DNA of 64,000 bases from Kribbella antibiotica. GTDB lineage: Bacteria > Actinomycetota > Actinomycetes > Propionibacteriales > Kribbellaceae. The notes beneath the pieces are model-generated. The model searched no databases and was not told the DNA's origin. It worked only from the letters and a program-made list of their open reading frames with translations. Numbering within the stretch: position 1 is the first letter of the stretch; each line of letters starts with the position of its first letter. The stretch spans positions 1 through 64,000 of the forward strand of contig NZ_SMKX01000030.1 in assembly GCF_004349055.1 (NCBI RefSeq), read 5' to 3'. Below, in pieces: positions 7,702-17,718 of this stretch. A program made the translations under genes and the position numbers.

Positions 7702-9279
7702 TTACTTCGTGAACAGAGAAAGCAATTGCTGTACGCCGCTCGCCGGATCGGTCAGGTGCAGTCGCAGCACCGGACGGTTGCGGTCGGCAAGCACATTCGC
7801 GTCGCCCGCGGCCTGCGCCGAGATCAACGTACCGAAGGTGAACGGGCGATCCGGGATCTCCACGTCGGCCGGGTGCGCCGCCGTGATCTGCAGGAACACG
7901 CCCTCGGGGTGACCGCCCTTGTGGTACTGGCCGGTCGAGTGCAGGAACCGCGGTCCCCACCCGAAGGTGACCGGACGACCGGTCTGGCCGGCGATCGCGG
8001 GGCGGATACCGATCAGGTCGGCGTCCCGCTCGGAGTCGAGATACGCCATGACAGCCACGTACCCAACTTCGTCGAGCTGACCCAGCAGTGCGTCGACCGC
8101 GCCCTGGAGCGAGTCCACACCGTCGAGCAGACCCTCAGATCCGCGTACCTCGACAGCGCCGTCGGTGAAGGCAGCAGCCTCCGGCTCCGGCTGGGCGTCG
8201 AGCAGGCCACGCGTGGCCTGCTTCGCGCTCTCGACGTCCGGCTGGTCGAACGGGTCGATCCCCAACAGGTAGCCGGCGACAACAGTCGCCACCTCCCAGA
8301 GCAGGAACTGCCCGCCGAGCGAACCCGACGTGAGTGCAGTCGGCACGCCACTGGTCGGCTTGCCGGCCAGCAGTGCGTTCGTCAGGTCAGCAGCCTCGCT
8401 GGTCAGCTCGGGCGCGCCCAGCTCGACAGCGACCGGCAGTACGCCAGTGCCCTGCTTACCGGTGCTCTCGGCAATCAACTGCTCGGCCCAGTCCGGGAAA
8501 CCGACGATGTCGGACCCGTCGGCCGTGATGATCGCCTTGTCCCGGCCCTCAGAAGCAGCCAGTACGGCGCCCAGCCACAACGCCGGGTTGTCGGTCGAGT
8601 CGGCCTGCAACGCCGGAGCCGCCTCGGCCGCCTGGTCGAGCAGATCGGCGATGTCCGCACCGGCGAGACCGGACGGCACCAGACCGAACGCGGTCAGCGC
8701 GCTGTAGCGGCCACCCACGTTCGGGTCGGCGAGGAACGTCTTGCGGTAGCCCTCGTCGGCCGACAGCTTCTCGAACGGCGAACCCGGGTCAGTCACGACG
8801 ACGATCCGCGATGCCGCGTCGATCCCGGCCTCGGTGAACGCCTTCACGAACGTACGGCGGTGGCTGTCGGTCTCGACGGTCCCACCGGACTTGCTCGACA
8901 CGACCACGACCGTCTTCGACAGGTCACCGGCCAGCGCACGGGCGACGACACTCGGGTCGGTCGAGTCCAGCACGACCAGGTCCACACCCGCCGTACGGGT
9001 GATGACCTCGGGGGCCAGCGACGAGCCGCCCATGCCGGACAGGACGACGCGGGTGACGCCTTCGGCGCGCAGCGCGGCCTGCAGGGCCTCGATCTCGACC
9101 AGCAGCGGCCGCGAGGTCTCGTGCAGGTCCACCCAGCCGAGCCGGATCGAAGCCTCGGGCTCGGCGTCCGGGCCCCAGATCGTCGCGTCCTTCGCGGCGA
9201 TCCGGGAGGCGATCTTGTCCTCGACGAGCTTGCTGACGACCTCGGACCAGTCGCCGTTGTGCGTGGTTACGGCAGTCAC
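7702..9279 (-). CDS. pgi: Glucose-6-phosphate isomerase
   Basis: A 525-residue phosphoglucose isomerase interconverting glucose 6-phosphate and fructose 6-phosphate. The sugar-isomerase (SIS) fold is visible in [15 protein letters not shown] and [14 protein letters not shown], which bind the phosphate. Its placement between tal and zwf lets fructose 6-phosphate from the non-oxidative branch recycle into the oxidative branch. The GTG at 9279 is chosen because it overlaps the tal stop as GTGA; upstream in-frame extension to 9330 would lie within tal. Confidence 0.93.
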   Translation of the reverse strand: MTAVTTHNGDWSEVVSKLVEDKIASRIAAKDATIWGPDAEPEASIRLGWVDLHETSRPLLVEIEALQAALRAEGVTRVVLSGMGGSSLAPEVITRTAGVDLVVLDSTDPSVVARALAGDLSKTVVVVSSKSGGTVETDSHRRTFVKAFTEAGIDAASRIVVVTDPGSPFEKLSADEGYRKTFLADPNVGGRYSALTAFGLVPSGLAGADIADLLDQAAEAAPALQADSTDNPALWLGAVLAASEGRDKAIITADGSDIVGFPDWAEQLIAESTGKQGTGVLPVAVELGAPELTSEAADLTNALLAGKPTSGVPTALTSGSLGGQFLLWEVATVVAGYLLGIDPFDQPDVESAKQATRGLLDAQPEPEAAAFTDGAVEVRGSEGLLDGVDSLQGAVDALLGQLDEVGYVAVMAYLDSERDADLIGIRPAIAGQTGRPVTFGWGPRFLHSTGQYHKGGHPEGVFLQITAAHPADVEIPDRPFTFGTLISAQAAGDANVLADRNRPVLRLHLTDPASGVQQLLSLFTK

Positions 9280-10385
9280 TTGGCGGCACCCTTCAGGGCT
9301 GCGGTGACGGTGTCCTGAAGCTCGGACCACGAGATGTCGAACTTCGAGACGCCTTCGTCCTCGAGGATCTGGACGACCTCGTCGTACGAGATGCCCAGCT
9401 TCTCCAGGTCGTCGATCACCTTGCGGTCACCGGCGTAGTCGCCGCGGACGGTGTCCCCGGTGACCTCGCTGTGCTCCTCGACGGCCTTGATGGTTGCCTC
9501 AGGCATCGTGTTGACGACACCGGCGGTGACCAGCTGGTCGACGTACAGGGTGGGGGAGTACGACGGGTCCTTGACGCCGGTGGAGGCCCACAGCGGACGC
9601 TGCGGCTTCGCGCCGGCGGTCTCGATCGCGCGCCAGCGGTCGCTGGCGAAGATCTCCTCGTACGCCTCGAAGGCGAGCCGGGCGTTGGCGACTGCTGCCT
9701 TGCCCTTCAGGGCCTTCGCCTCGTCAGTGCCGATCGCGTCGAGCCGCTTGTCGATCTCGCTGTCGACGCGGCTGACGAAGAATGACGCCACGCTGGCCAG
9801 CTTGGTCACGTCGTGACCGTTGTCGATCGCCTGCTCGACGCCGGACAGGAACGCGTCCACGACCGCCTTGTAGCGCTCGAGGGAGAAGATCAGCGTCACG
9901 TTCACGCTGATCCCGGCGGCCAGCGTCGCGGTGATCGCGGGCAGGCCCTCCTTGGTGGCGGGGATCTTCACGAGCACGTTCTCGCGCCCGACGATCTCCC
10001 ACAGCTCCTTGGCCTGGTCGATCGTCTTCTGCGTCTCCCGGGCGAAGCCGGGCTCGACCTCGATCGAGACCCGGCCGTCCTGGCCGTCGGTGTCGTCGTA
10101 GATCGGCTTGAACAGGTCCGCGGCGTCGCGGACGTCGCTGGTGGTGATGACGCGGATCGCCTCGTCGGTCGAGATCCCCTGCGCGGCGAGCTTGCCGATC
10201 GTCTCGGCGTACGCGTCGGCGTCCGAGACGGCCTTGGCGAAGATGCTCGGGTTCGTCGTCACACCGACGACGTGCTTGTCCTCGATCAGGGCCCGCAGGC
10301 TGCCGCTGTTCAGGCGCTCACGGGACAGGTCGTCGAGCCAGATGGAGACACCCGCGTCGGCGAGTGCTTTCAAGCGATCAGTCAT
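9276..10385 (-). CDS. tal: Transaldolase
   Basis: A 369-residue transaldolase moving a dihydroxyacetone unit between sedoheptulose 7-phosphate and glyceraldehyde 3-phosphate. The signature [12 protein letters not shown] and the Schiff-base lysine region [12 protein letters not shown] are intact, followed by [13 protein letters not shown]. The length fits the long actinobacterial type. A GGAAGAAGG element precedes the ATG. It lies 42 bp after tkt and overlaps pgi by 4 nt. Confidence 0.97.
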   Translation of the reverse strand: MTDRLKALADAGVSIWLDDLSRERLNSGSLRALIEDKHVVGVTTNPSIFAKAVSDADAYAETIGKLAAQGISTDEAIRVITTSDVRDAADLFKPIYDDTDGQDGRVSIEVEPGFARETQKTIDQAKELWEIVGRENVLVKIPATKEGLPAITATLAAGISVNVTLIFSLERYKAVVDAFLSGVEQAIDNGHDVTKLASVASFFVSRVDSEIDKRLDAIGTDEAKALKGKAAVANARLAFEAYEEIFASDRWRAIETAGAKPQRPLWASTGVKDPSYSPTLYVDQLVTAGVVNTMPEATIKAVEEHSEVTGDTVRGDYAGDRKVIDDLEKLGISYDEVVQILEDEGVSKFDISWSELQDTVTAALKGAAK

Positions 10386-10427
10386 TGTCCGATGCCTTCT
10401 TCCGGAATCTTCTGTTGTGAGGTGAGT

Positions 10428-12596
10428 TCAGTGAGCGTCGGCCGGTCCGACCGGACCAGCTGCCGCGCGCTTCGGCGGTACGCCGGGACCGGAGATGCCG
10501 GCCGCCGTCGCGATGCTGTCCTTGGCTGCCTGGACGACCGCGGCAGTCGTGATGCCGAACTCGTCGTACAGCTTCTTGTAGTCGGCCGAGGCGCCGTAGT
10601 GCTCGATGCTGACGCTGCGTCCGGCGTCGCCGACGATGGCGTGCCAGCTCTGCGCGATCCCGGCCTCGACCGAGACCCGGGCCCGCACATCGGCCGGGAT
10701 GACCGACTCGCGGTAGGCGTCGTCCTGCTCGTCGAACCACTCGCGCGACGGCATCGACACGACCCGGGCGTTGATGCCCTCGTCGGCCAGCTTGGCGCGG
10801 GCCTCGACGGCCAGCTGCAGCTCCGACCCCGTGCCGATCAGTACGACGTCCGGCGTGCCCTCGGTGTCGAGGAGCGTGTAAGCGCCCTTCCTCACGTTCT
10901 CGGTCGTCGCGTAGCCGTCGACTCCGCGCGGGAAGGTCGGGACGTTCTGGCGGGTCAGCGCCAGCGCGGCCGGCCGGTCGTTGTTCTCCAGTACGGCGGC
11001 CCAGGCGGCCGCAGTCTCGTTGGCGTCGCCGGGGCGGATGACGTCCAGGCCCGGGATCGCCCGCAGCGCCGAGACGTGCTCGATCGGCTGGTGGGTCGGA
11101 CCGTCCTCGCCGAGGCCGATCGAGTCGTGCGTCCAGACGTAGGTCACGGGCAGCTTCATCAGCGCGGCGAGCCGGACCGACGGGCGCATGTAGTCGGAGA
11201 AGACCAGGAACGTGCCGCCGTACGGACGGGTGCCGCCGTGCAGCGCGATGCCGTTCAGGATCGAGCCCATGCCGTGCTCGCGGATGCCGAAGTGGAGGAC
11301 GCGGCCGTACTCGTTGCCCTGGAAGGCCTCGGTGGAGTGCTCGGCCGGGATGAACGACGGCTCACCCTTCGGGGTGGTGTTGTTCGAACCGGCGAGGTCG
11401 GCCGAACCGCCCCACAGCTCGGGCAGCTCCGGCGCCAGTTTGGTCAGCACGTCACCGGAAGCGGCGCGGGTCGCGACACCCTTGGCGTCGGCCTCCCAGC
11501 TCGGCAGGGCGTCCTTCCAGCCCGCCGGCAGCTCCCGCTTGGCCAGCCGGGCGAACAGCTCGGCGCGCTCCGGGGAGGCGACCTGCCACTTCTCGAACTC
11601 GGCGGTCCACGCGTCCTGGAGGGCCTGACCACGCTCGACGGCCTGGCGGGTGTGCGCGATGACCTCGTCGGCGACCTGGAAGTTCAGGGCCGGATCCCAG
11701 CCGAGGATCTCCTTGGTCGCGGCAACCTCTTCCGCGCCCAGCGCGTTGCCGTGCACCTTGCCGGTGCCCTTCTTGGTGGCCGACGGCCAGCCGATGATCG
11801 TGCGCAGCCGGATGAACGTCGGCTTCTTCGTGACCGCGTTGCCGGCCTCGATCGCGTCGTACAGGGCCTGGACGTCCTCGACGTACTCGGAGCCGCCGTT
11901 GGTCCAGTCGACCGTGCGGACATCCCAGCCGTACGCCGCGTAGCGGGCCGCCACGTCCTCGGAGAACGCGATGTTGGTGTCGTCCTCGATGGAGATCTCG
12001 TTGTCGTCCCAGATCACCGTGAGGTTGCCGAGTTGCTGGTGACCGGCCAGGCTCGAGGCCTCGGCCGAGACGCCCTCTTCCAGGTCACCGTCGGACGCGA
12101 TCACGTAGACGTGGTGGTCGAACAGGCTCTCGCCCTTGGCGGTCTCGGGGTCGAACAGACCCCGCTCGCGGCGGGCGGCCATCGCCATCCCGACCGCGTT
12201 GCCGACACCCTGGCCGAGCGGGCCGGTGGTGGTCTCGACACCGTCGGTGTGCCGGTACTCCGGGTGGCCCGGGGTCTTGGCGCCCCAGGTGCGCAGCGAC
12301 TCCAGGTCGTTCAGCTCCAAGCCGAACCCGGCCAGGTAGAGCTGGATGTACAGAGTCAGGCTGGAGTGCCCGGCCGACAGGACAAAGCGGTCGCGGCCGG
12401 CCCAGTGGGAGTCGGCAGGGTTGTGCCGCATCACCTTCTGGAACAGCAGGTACGCCGCCGGCGCCAGGCTCATCGCCGTACCGGGGTGGCCGTTGCCGAC
12501 CTTCTCCACGGCGTCCATCGCGAGGACCCGCACGGTGTCTACCGCGCGCTTGTCGAGCTCGGTCCAGTCAAGCTTGGGGCTGGTCTTCTCCGTCAC
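10428..12596 (-). CDS. tkt: Transketolase
   Basis: About 722 residues; a thiamine-diphosphate enzyme moving two-carbon units in the pentose-phosphate pathway. Visible are the N-terminal KVGNGHPGTAMSLAP, the ThDP/metal motif ASDGDLEEGVS with the downstream DDNEIS, the catalytic-region HDSIGLGEDGPTHQP of the Pyr domain, and a C-terminal transketolase domain. The GTG at 12596 is preferred since GAGAGGAG lies about 10 nt upstream; an ATG at 12629 is also open. It is the first gene of the operon; its promoter must lie in the 257-bp gap shared with ctaB. Confidence 0.96.
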   Translation of the reverse strand: MTEKTSPKLDWTELDKRAVDTVRVLAMDAVEKVGNGHPGTAMSLAPAAYLLFQKVMRHNPADSHWAGRDRFVLSAGHSSLTLYIQLYLAGFGLELNDLESLRTWGAKTPGHPEYRHTDGVETTTGPLGQGVGNAVGMAMAARRERGLFDPETAKGESLFDHHVYVIASDGDLEEGVSAEASSLAGHQQLGNLTVIWDDNEISIEDDTNIAFSEDVAARYAAYGWDVRTVDWTNGGSEYVEDVQALYDAIEAGNAVTKKPTFIRLRTIIGWPSATKKGTGKVHGNALGAEEVAATKEILGWDPALNFQVADEVIAHTRQAVERGQALQDAWTAEFEKWQVASPERAELFARLAKRELPAGWKDALPSWEADAKGVATRAASGDVLTKLAPELPELWGGSADLAGSNNTTPKGEPSFIPAEHSTEAFQGNEYGRVLHFGIREHGMGSILNGIALHGGTRPYGGTFLVFSDYMRPSVRLAALMKLPVTYVWTHDSIGLGEDGPTHQPIEHVSALRAIPGLDVIRPGDANETAAAWAAVLENNDRPAALALTRQNVPTFPRGVDGYATTENVRKGAYTLLDTEGTPDVVLIGTGSELQLAVEARAKLADEGINARVVSMPSREWFDEQDDAYRESVIPADVRARVSVEAGIAQSWHAIVGDAGRSVSIEHYGASADYKKLYDEFGITTAAVVQAAKDSIATAAGISGPGVPPKRAAAGPVGPADAH

Positions 12597-12853
12597 GCCG
12601 GCGGCGCTCCTCTCGATGGCTGTCAACACCCGGGCTGGTGCTCGTTCAGGAGCCTACTCGCCAGCACGTTTCAGGCGTCTCACAGATCAGCAACTCGGAC
12701 ATGAACGTCGTTGTTCCCGTTGTTGGCCGGGGTCTGTCAGATCACATTCGCCGACTCACCCTGGGGGGTGGTCAAGCCCCTCCTACGGGGCGTCGTAGAC
12801 TGTCGAACCGTCAGCGCCGGTCCCCGGCGTCAACCATTATTTTCGAGGTGTTC

Positions 12854-13819
12854 GTGACGGCCGTCGACCCGCGTCCAGCCGCGACGACGTCGTACCCGTC
12901 GCCGCTGCCGGACTCTTCCGAACTGGTGAGTCCGTCGCTGCGCGACGTGGTCAAGGCGTACGTCGGCCTGACCAAGCCACGCATCATCGAGCTGCTCCTG
13001 ATCACCACGGTGCCGGTGATGTTCCTGGCCGCCGGGGGAGTCCCGGGCCTCGGCGTCGTCGCGTGGACCCTGATCGGCGGCATCCTCGCCTCCGGCAGCG
13101 CCAACACGATCAACTGCGTGCTGGACCGCGACATCGACGAGCAGATGCGCCGCACCCGCCGCCGCCCGCTGCCGCGGCACGCGGTCAGCCCGCGCTCGGC
13201 GACGGTCTTCGGCATCGTCCTCGGCGTGCTCGCCACGCTCGAGCTCGGCTTCTTCGTGAACTGGCTGTCGTCGGGTCTCGCGCTCGCCGCGAACCTGTTC
13301 TACGTCTTCGGTTACACCATGTGGCTGAAGCGCCGGACGGTCCAGAACATCGTCTGGGGCGGAATCGCCGGCTGCTTCCCGACCCTGATCGGCTGGACCG
13401 CGGTCACCAACGACCTCGCCTGGACCCCGATCGTCCTGTTCGGCGTCGTCTTCTTCTGGACGCCCCCGCACACCTGGTCCCTGGCCATGCGCTACCGCGA
13501 GGACTACGCCTCGGTAGACGTCCCCATGCTCCCGGTCGTCGCGACCCCGGTCGCCACGGCCCGCCAGATCATGGCGTACTCCGTGGTCATGGTCATCACC
13601 TCGATCGCCCTCTGGCCCGTCGCCGACACCGGCTTCGTCTACCCCGTGGCCGCGGTCGTCCTCGGCGTCGTCTTCCTCCGCGAGGCCCGCGCCCTGCTGC
13701 TCCGCGCCCACACCGGCGCCGACGGCGCAGCCCTCCGCCCCATGCGCCTCTTCCACTTCTCCAACATCTACCTGGCTCTGTTGTTCATCGCCGCAGCCAT
13801 CGACCCCCTCCTCCGCTAA
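12854..13819 (+). CDS. ctaB: Protoheme IX farnesyltransferase (heme O synthase)
   Basis: About 321 residues; a polytopic UbiA-family prenyltransferase that attaches farnesyl to heme B to make heme O for cytochrome oxidase. The prenyl-diphosphate motif INCVLDRDIDEQMRRT (NxxxDxxxD) and the second acidic motif YREDYASVDVPM are both present among about eight hydrophobic segments. The GTG at 12854 has a GAGG element about 5 nt upstream; another GTG at 12848 and an open frame to 12638 exist. It is divergent from tkt, the same arrangement as in other actinobacteria, with heme A synthase encoded nearby. Confidence 0.95.
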   Translation: MTAVDPRPAATTSYPSPLPDSSELVSPSLRDVVKAYVGLTKPRIIELLLITTVPVMFLAAGGVPGLGVVAWTLIGGILASGSANTINCVLDRDIDEQMRRTRRRPLPRHAVSPRSATVFGIVLGVLATLELGFFVNWLSSGLALAANLFYVFGYTMWLKRRTVQNIVWGGIAGCFPTLIGWTAVTNDLAWTPIVLFGVVFFWTPPHTWSLAMRYREDYASVDVPMLPVVATPVATARQIMAYSVVMVITSIALWPVADTGFVYPVAAVVLGVVFLREARALLLRAHTGADGAALRPMRLFHFSNIYLALLFIAAAIDPLLR

Positions 13820-14012
13820 AAACGCCTCCGGCGCGGTCGCTCGACGCTTGGAATGCGAAGGCTTTCGGAGTGGGTGTACTCAGCGGGTGCGGTTGGGTGC
13901 GCATAGTTCTGCCCTTTTGAGCCTTGACCGGCACGGGGTGTGGTGTTGCGATGTTGGGGTCTGTGGAGGGGCTCCGCGTCTGGGGAGACGCAGATTCGCA
14001 GGGGGTAGGACC

Positions 14013-15074
14013 GTGGGCGCACGAATACGCATTGCTGCTGCCGCAGCGCTGGCACTGACAGGGTCGTTACTCGTTCCGGGGCAGGCCGAGGCGGGCGGTG
14101 TACTGAGGCCTTTGGCAACGAATCTGAACGGTCCACGGGGTGTGGCGACGTACGGACACAAGGTGATCTACAGCGTCACGGACGGCTCGGTCTACGCGAC
14201 CGATGGTCACCGGCGGTGGAAGCTCGGGCAGGTGCCGGGCGGGTTCCCGCCGGCGATCGACACCAACGCATGGGGTACGACGTACGCGCTGACCGGCGCG
14301 GGCGGTGAGCCGGGTCAGCCACTCCCGCCAGGTGGGGCGACCCTGTTCCGGCTGCGCCCCGGCAAGTCGCCGATCGCGGTCGCGAACATCGCGAAGTACC
14401 AGTCGAAGGACCCGGACCCGTACAACCTGGCCGACCCACCCACCGAGTCGAACCCGTACGGCGTCGCGGCGCTCAAGGACGGCACGGTCCTGGTGGCCGA
14501 TGCCGCCGGCAACGACCTGCTCCGAGTCTGGCCGAACGGGAAGGTCAAGACCGTCGCCCGGCTCAAGCCGCGCGTGGTGAAGACGCCGGCCGGTCTCGGC
14601 CCGGACGCACCGCCGGCCGGCACACCGATCCCGAGCGAGGCGGTGGCCACGTCGGTCACGGTCGGCTCAGACGGCTACTGGTACGTCGGCGAACTCCGGG
14701 GCTTCCCGGCCACCCCCGGTACGTCGCAGATCTGGCGGATCAAGCCTGGTTCAGTCAACGCAGTCTGCGACCCGGTGAAACCGCGCAAGGGCAACTGCAC
14801 CCGGTACGCCGACGGCTACACCTCGATTGTCGACCTCGCCGGTGGTCCGCACGGCAAGTTGGCGGTGGCGCAGCTGGCGCGTGAGAGCTGGCTGAAGTTC
14901 GAGATGGGCGGTTCGCCGATCGGCTCGCTCATCGTCCAAGACAAGTGGGGCCACCGAAAAGAGCTAGCCCGCGGCAAGCTCAACCTGCCCGGCGGCGTCG
15001 CCTACAACCGCTGGGGTGACCTCTTCGTCTCCACCCCGATCTTCGGCCCAGGCGCTGTCTATCGAGTCAGGTAG
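14013..15074 (+). CDS. Secreted ScyD/ScyE-like beta-propeller protein
   Basis: About 353 residues. A signal peptide is evident (IRIAAAAALALTGSLLVPGQAEA). The mature protein shows propeller-blade repeats such as LNGPRGVATYGHKVIYSVTDGSVY, PYGVAALKDGTVLVADAAGNDLLRVW and LPGGVAYNRWGDLFVSTPIFGPGAVYRV, as in the ScyD/ScyE and SMP-30/NHL-like families. The substrate is unknown. The GTG at 14013 has GTAGGA just upstream; longer frames from 13848 have no RBS and no signal peptide at their start. A GCGTCT-GGGG-AGACGC hairpin sits at 13976-13991 in its 5' region. Confidence 0.85.
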   Translation: MGARIRIAAAAALALTGSLLVPGQAEAGGVLRPLATNLNGPRGVATYGHKVIYSVTDGSVYATDGHRRWKLGQVPGGFPPAIDTNAWGTTYALTGAGGEPGQPLPPGGATLFRLRPGKSPIAVANIAKYQSKDPDPYNLADPPTESNPYGVAALKDGTVLVADAAGNDLLRVWPNGKVKTVARLKPRVVKTPAGLGPDAPPAGTPIPSEAVATSVTVGSDGYWYVGELRGFPATPGTSQIWRIKPGSVNAVCDPVKPRKGNCTRYADGYTSIVDLAGGPHGKLAVAQLARESWLKFEMGGSPIGSLIVQDKWGHRKELARGKLNLPGGVAYNRWGDLFVSTPIFGPGAVYRVR

Positions 15075-15130
15075 TTCAGTTCGTTTGTGTGGGTCTATCG
15101 CCGGTACGGCGGGGATGGCTGGCCGCCGCA

Positions 15131-15270
15131 CCGGACAAGCCGGGCACGTTGTCTGTGGCTGGTCGCCGCGGCGGCCGCGTTACAGAAAGAGCTTGGCTGG
15201 GGCCGGCGCGGGGTTGAGGTACTGGCGAGGTCGGCGATCGCGCTCGCGCCGATTGAGGTGCTCGCTATGG
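15131..15270 (+). repeat. Left arm of a 140-bp inverted repeat pair
   Basis: This 140-bp segment matches the reverse complement of 15776-15915 with 131 identical positions and no gaps, and the first 53 bp are identical. Flanking similarity continues outward for about 30 bp with gaps. The arm has an open frame but no credible start, and the product is not recognised. It lies in the gene-free interval 15075-15995. Confidence 0.85.
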
Positions 15271-15552
15271 CTGAGGTGGAAAAGCAGCGCCAGTGTGGAA
15301 ACTCCACGTCGCCATTTGCACAAAACGTTCCACCCAGCTCACCGGGTGGGCTGGTAGGTGGGGCTGGGGAGCTTTACCCGTCATTTCAGGTCAGTTTCGC
15401 TCCCCAACTCGGCCGGATCTCGACGAATCGGGCGCTGGGGAGTTCCACCGGCGTACCCGCCTGCCGATTCGCACTACGCGGGACTTTTTCGGGTCTATAC
15501 GCCGAAAAACTCACATGTAGTGAAGACCAGCGAGTCCAGCCGGGCCAATAAC

Positions 15553-15630
15553 CGGGGGCTTGAACAAGAAACAGTGGGCTTGGACAGGTAATTACTTGTT
15601 CAAGCCCACCGCCAAGCCCACAAGCCCCCG
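15553..15630. repeat. Compound palindrome in the interval between ScyD-like and ctaA genes
   Basis: Three nested perfect 10-bp inverted pairs occur here: CGGGGGCTTG (15553) with 15621-15630, GTGGGCTTGG (15574) with 15612-15621, and CTTGAACAAG (15559) with CTTGTTCAAG at 15595-15604. The pairs compete, so alternative foldings are possible. It lies within the 505-bp spacer between the two inverted 140-bp repeats. I see no gene in this spacer. Confidence 0.75.
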
Positions 15631-15775
15631 ACAAGTGGCAGTCCGGGCGGCGAAAAAGCACCGACCAACGAGGTGGACCGGTCAGCCGGGCGCGGCAGGA
15701 CCCCATCCCTCCTTGCCAGCGCTTTTCACCACAGAGGTGGGTCACCTTTTCAGGCCTCCCCACTACCGGCCGCAA

Positions 15776-15915
15776 CCATAGCGAGTACCTCAATCGGCGG
15801 GAACGCGATCGCCGACCTCGCCAGTACCTCAACCAGGCACCCGGCCCAGCCAAGCTCTTTATGTAACGCGGCCGCCGCGGCGACCAGCCACAGACAACGT
15901 GCCCGGCTTGTCCGG
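15776..15915 (-). repeat. Right arm of the 140-bp inverted repeat pair
   Basis: The reverse complement of this segment is 93-94% identical to 15131-15270 (nine substitutions, no indels). Together with the 505-bp spacer the arms make an element of about 785 bp. No transposase frame lies between the arms, and clear target duplications were not found by eye. Confidence 0.85.
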
Positions 15916-15995
15916 AGCGGCGATCAACCATCCCGCCCCGTACGCCGCCAGCCCGCCACGAACACGGTGTGCGACCCCACACGCCATACCCCAGA

Positions 15996-16922
15996 CTAGG
16001 TCGCAGGCGTTCCGCGTTCGGCGTACACCGCAGTCACCAGCGCGATCAGCAGCGCCGCGAAGAACATATGAATCAGCACCAGCACCCAAGGCAGATGCGT
16101 GAAGTACTGGGTGAACCCCACGACCCCCTGCAACAACTCAGCGGCGAACAGCCACGCGGCTAGCTTGCGCAGCGTGCGGGACGTGGCCGTGACTCGGGTG
16201 GCGATGACCAGGGCGATAGTGATGCCGAGCAAGCCGAAGACAACATCGGCGTGCAGTTGGCTGATGAGTGTCTCGTCCAAGCCGTTGCGGCCGGTCTCGG
16301 GATCACCGGAGTGTGGACCGGCGCCCGTGACCAAGGTGCCGATGGCAACGGTTAGCCAGACAGCGACGACGGAGGCAGTTGCTAGCGCGCGCACGACCGG
16401 GGGAGTGTGCGGATAAGGGCTCGTCCGGGAGCGGCGCATCATCGACACGGTCAGCGTGATGATGATCGGCGAGACCAGGAAGTGCGCCGAGACGATCCAC
16501 GGGTTCAGTCCGGTGAGGACGCTCACACCACCGATGACGGCCTGCAGCGGCACACCGAGTGCGGCCGCGGTCGCGAGACGACGGAGGTCGCGGCGGATCG
16601 GGCGGTAGCGCATGACAGCGAGCCAGGTGCCGATCGCGACGAGCGCGACGACGAAGCCGAGCATTCGGTTACCGAACTCGATCGCGCCGTGCATCCCGAG
16701 CGCGGCATGCGGCACGTACGACGAGTCGGTGCACGACGGCCAGGTCGGGCAGCCGAGCCCCGAACCTGTCAGGCGGACGAGACCACCGGTGACGACGATG
16801 CCGATGTTGACGATCACCGACGCCCAGCCCCAACGCCGTACGGCGTCAAGCGAAGGCTCGGGCACCAGGCGCCAGAATCCCTTGACTGGCTCGGTAGCAG
16901 GGGGCGGGGTCTCCACGGTCAT
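15996..16922 (-). CDS. ctaA: Heme A synthase, COX15/CtaA family
   Basis: About 308 residues with eight predicted membrane segments; it oxidises heme O to heme A for aa3-type oxidases. The four heme-ligand helices are visible: HAALGMHGAIEFGNR, SAHFLVSP, SQLHADVVFG and LIHMFFAALL. A Cys pair (GCPTWPSC) sits in the first extracellular loop. The ATG at 16922 is chosen; a GTG three codons earlier is possible. It is the last gene of a minus-strand group with the ABC permease and ATPase, an order also known in mycobacteria (Rv1456c-Rv1458c). Confidence 0.95.
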   Translation of the reverse strand: MTVETPPPATEPVKGFWRLVPEPSLDAVRRWGWASVIVNIGIVVTGGLVRLTGSGLGCPTWPSCTDSSYVPHAALGMHGAIEFGNRMLGFVVALVAIGTWLAVMRYRPIRRDLRRLATAAALGVPLQAVIGGVSVLTGLNPWIVSAHFLVSPIIITLTVSMMRRSRTSPYPHTPPVVRALATASVVAVWLTVAIGTLVTGAGPHSGDPETGRNGLDETLISQLHADVVFGLLGITIALVIATRVTATSRTLRKLAAWLFAAELLQGVVGFTQYFTHLPWVLVLIHMFFAALLIALVTAVYAERGTPAT

Positions 16923-16941
16923 CACCGGCACACTCTAAAGG

Positions 16942-17718
16942 TCAGTCCCATCGGAAGGTTCGGGAGACCAGGTAGCCCAGGACTCCGGCCCACAGAGCAA
17001 GCGACAGTGCGGCGGCCCACGGGATGATGCCGTCGACGGTTGAATGGGACAGCCCGGTCGCCAAAGCCGCGCTAGGCAGCAGGCGGACGACGGACTGCAT
17101 CCCCTCCGGATATTCGTCGACTGGTGTCATCACGGCACCACCGACGAGCAGCAGCAGGTAGATCAGGTTCGCGGCCGCCAGCGTGGCCTCGGCGCGCAGT
17201 ACGCCGGCCATCAGCAAACCGAGTGACGCGAAGGCCGCCGTACCGCAGAGGACAGTGAGAACCACGCCGACCACAGCCTGAGCGCCGCCGACCGGCTTCC
17301 AGCCGAGAGCAAAACCAGCACCGACCAGTACGGCGAATTGGATCACCTGCACGATCAGTACGGCGCCGATCTTCCCGGCGAGCAGTCCACCACGTGACAG
17401 GGGAGAAGCGCCGAGCCGCTTGATCACGCCGTACCGGCGTTCGAATCCAGTCGCGATCGCCAGCGAGGTGAACGACGACGACAGCACAGCGAGCGCCAAC
17501 ACCCGCGGTACGGCGTCGTCGATCGGCCGCGCATCACCAAGCGGGAGCCGGTTGCCGAGACCGGTCGCGCCGAGCAGCAGGAGCAGACCAAGCGGAATGA
17601 CCAGCGCGAGCAGCAACTGCTCGCCGTTGCGGATCAACAGCTTGAACTCCATCCGCGTGTGCGCCAGCACCTTGCGGCTGAACGGCGCACTCCCGGGCTG
17701 CGGAGCGTAGGTCGTCAT
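16942..17718 (-). CDS. ABC-2 type transporter permease
   Basis: A 258-residue membrane protein with six hydrophobic segments and the ABC-2 pattern, including the amphipathic N-terminal helix (SRKVLAHTRMEFKLLIRNGEQ), the SLAIATGFERRYGVIKRLGASPLSR coupling region and the LLLVGGAVMTPVDEYPEGMQ segment. It overlaps the ATPase gene by ATGA (17715-17718), so the two make one transporter. The substrate is unknown; homologues are annotated as antibiotic-export-like, but a role linked to cytochrome oxidase assembly is possible given the conserved link to ctaA. Confidence 0.92.
   Translation of the reverse strand: MTTYAPQPGSAPFSRKVLAHTRMEFKLLIRNGEQLLLALVIPLGLLLLLGATGLGNRLPLGDARPIDDAVPRVLALAVLSSSFTSLAIATGFERRYGVIKRLGASPLSRGGLLAGKIGAVLIVQVIQFAVLVGAGFALGWKPVGGAQAVVGVVLTVLCGTAAFASLGLLMAGVLRAEATLAAANLIYLLLLVGGAVMTPVDEYPEGMQSVVRLLPSAALATGLSHSTVDGIIPWAAALSLALWAGVLGYLVSRTFRWD

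Noticed and set aside
9813..12704. 963-residue open frame antisense to tal and tkt
   Set aside because: The sense strand encodes full-length transaldolase and transketolase; the antisense product has no recognisable motif.
15087..15551. Open frame over the left inverted-repeat arm as a gene
   Set aside because: There is no RBS. The same frame in the right arm is interrupted upstream by a stop and lacks a start, and the product is not recognisable.
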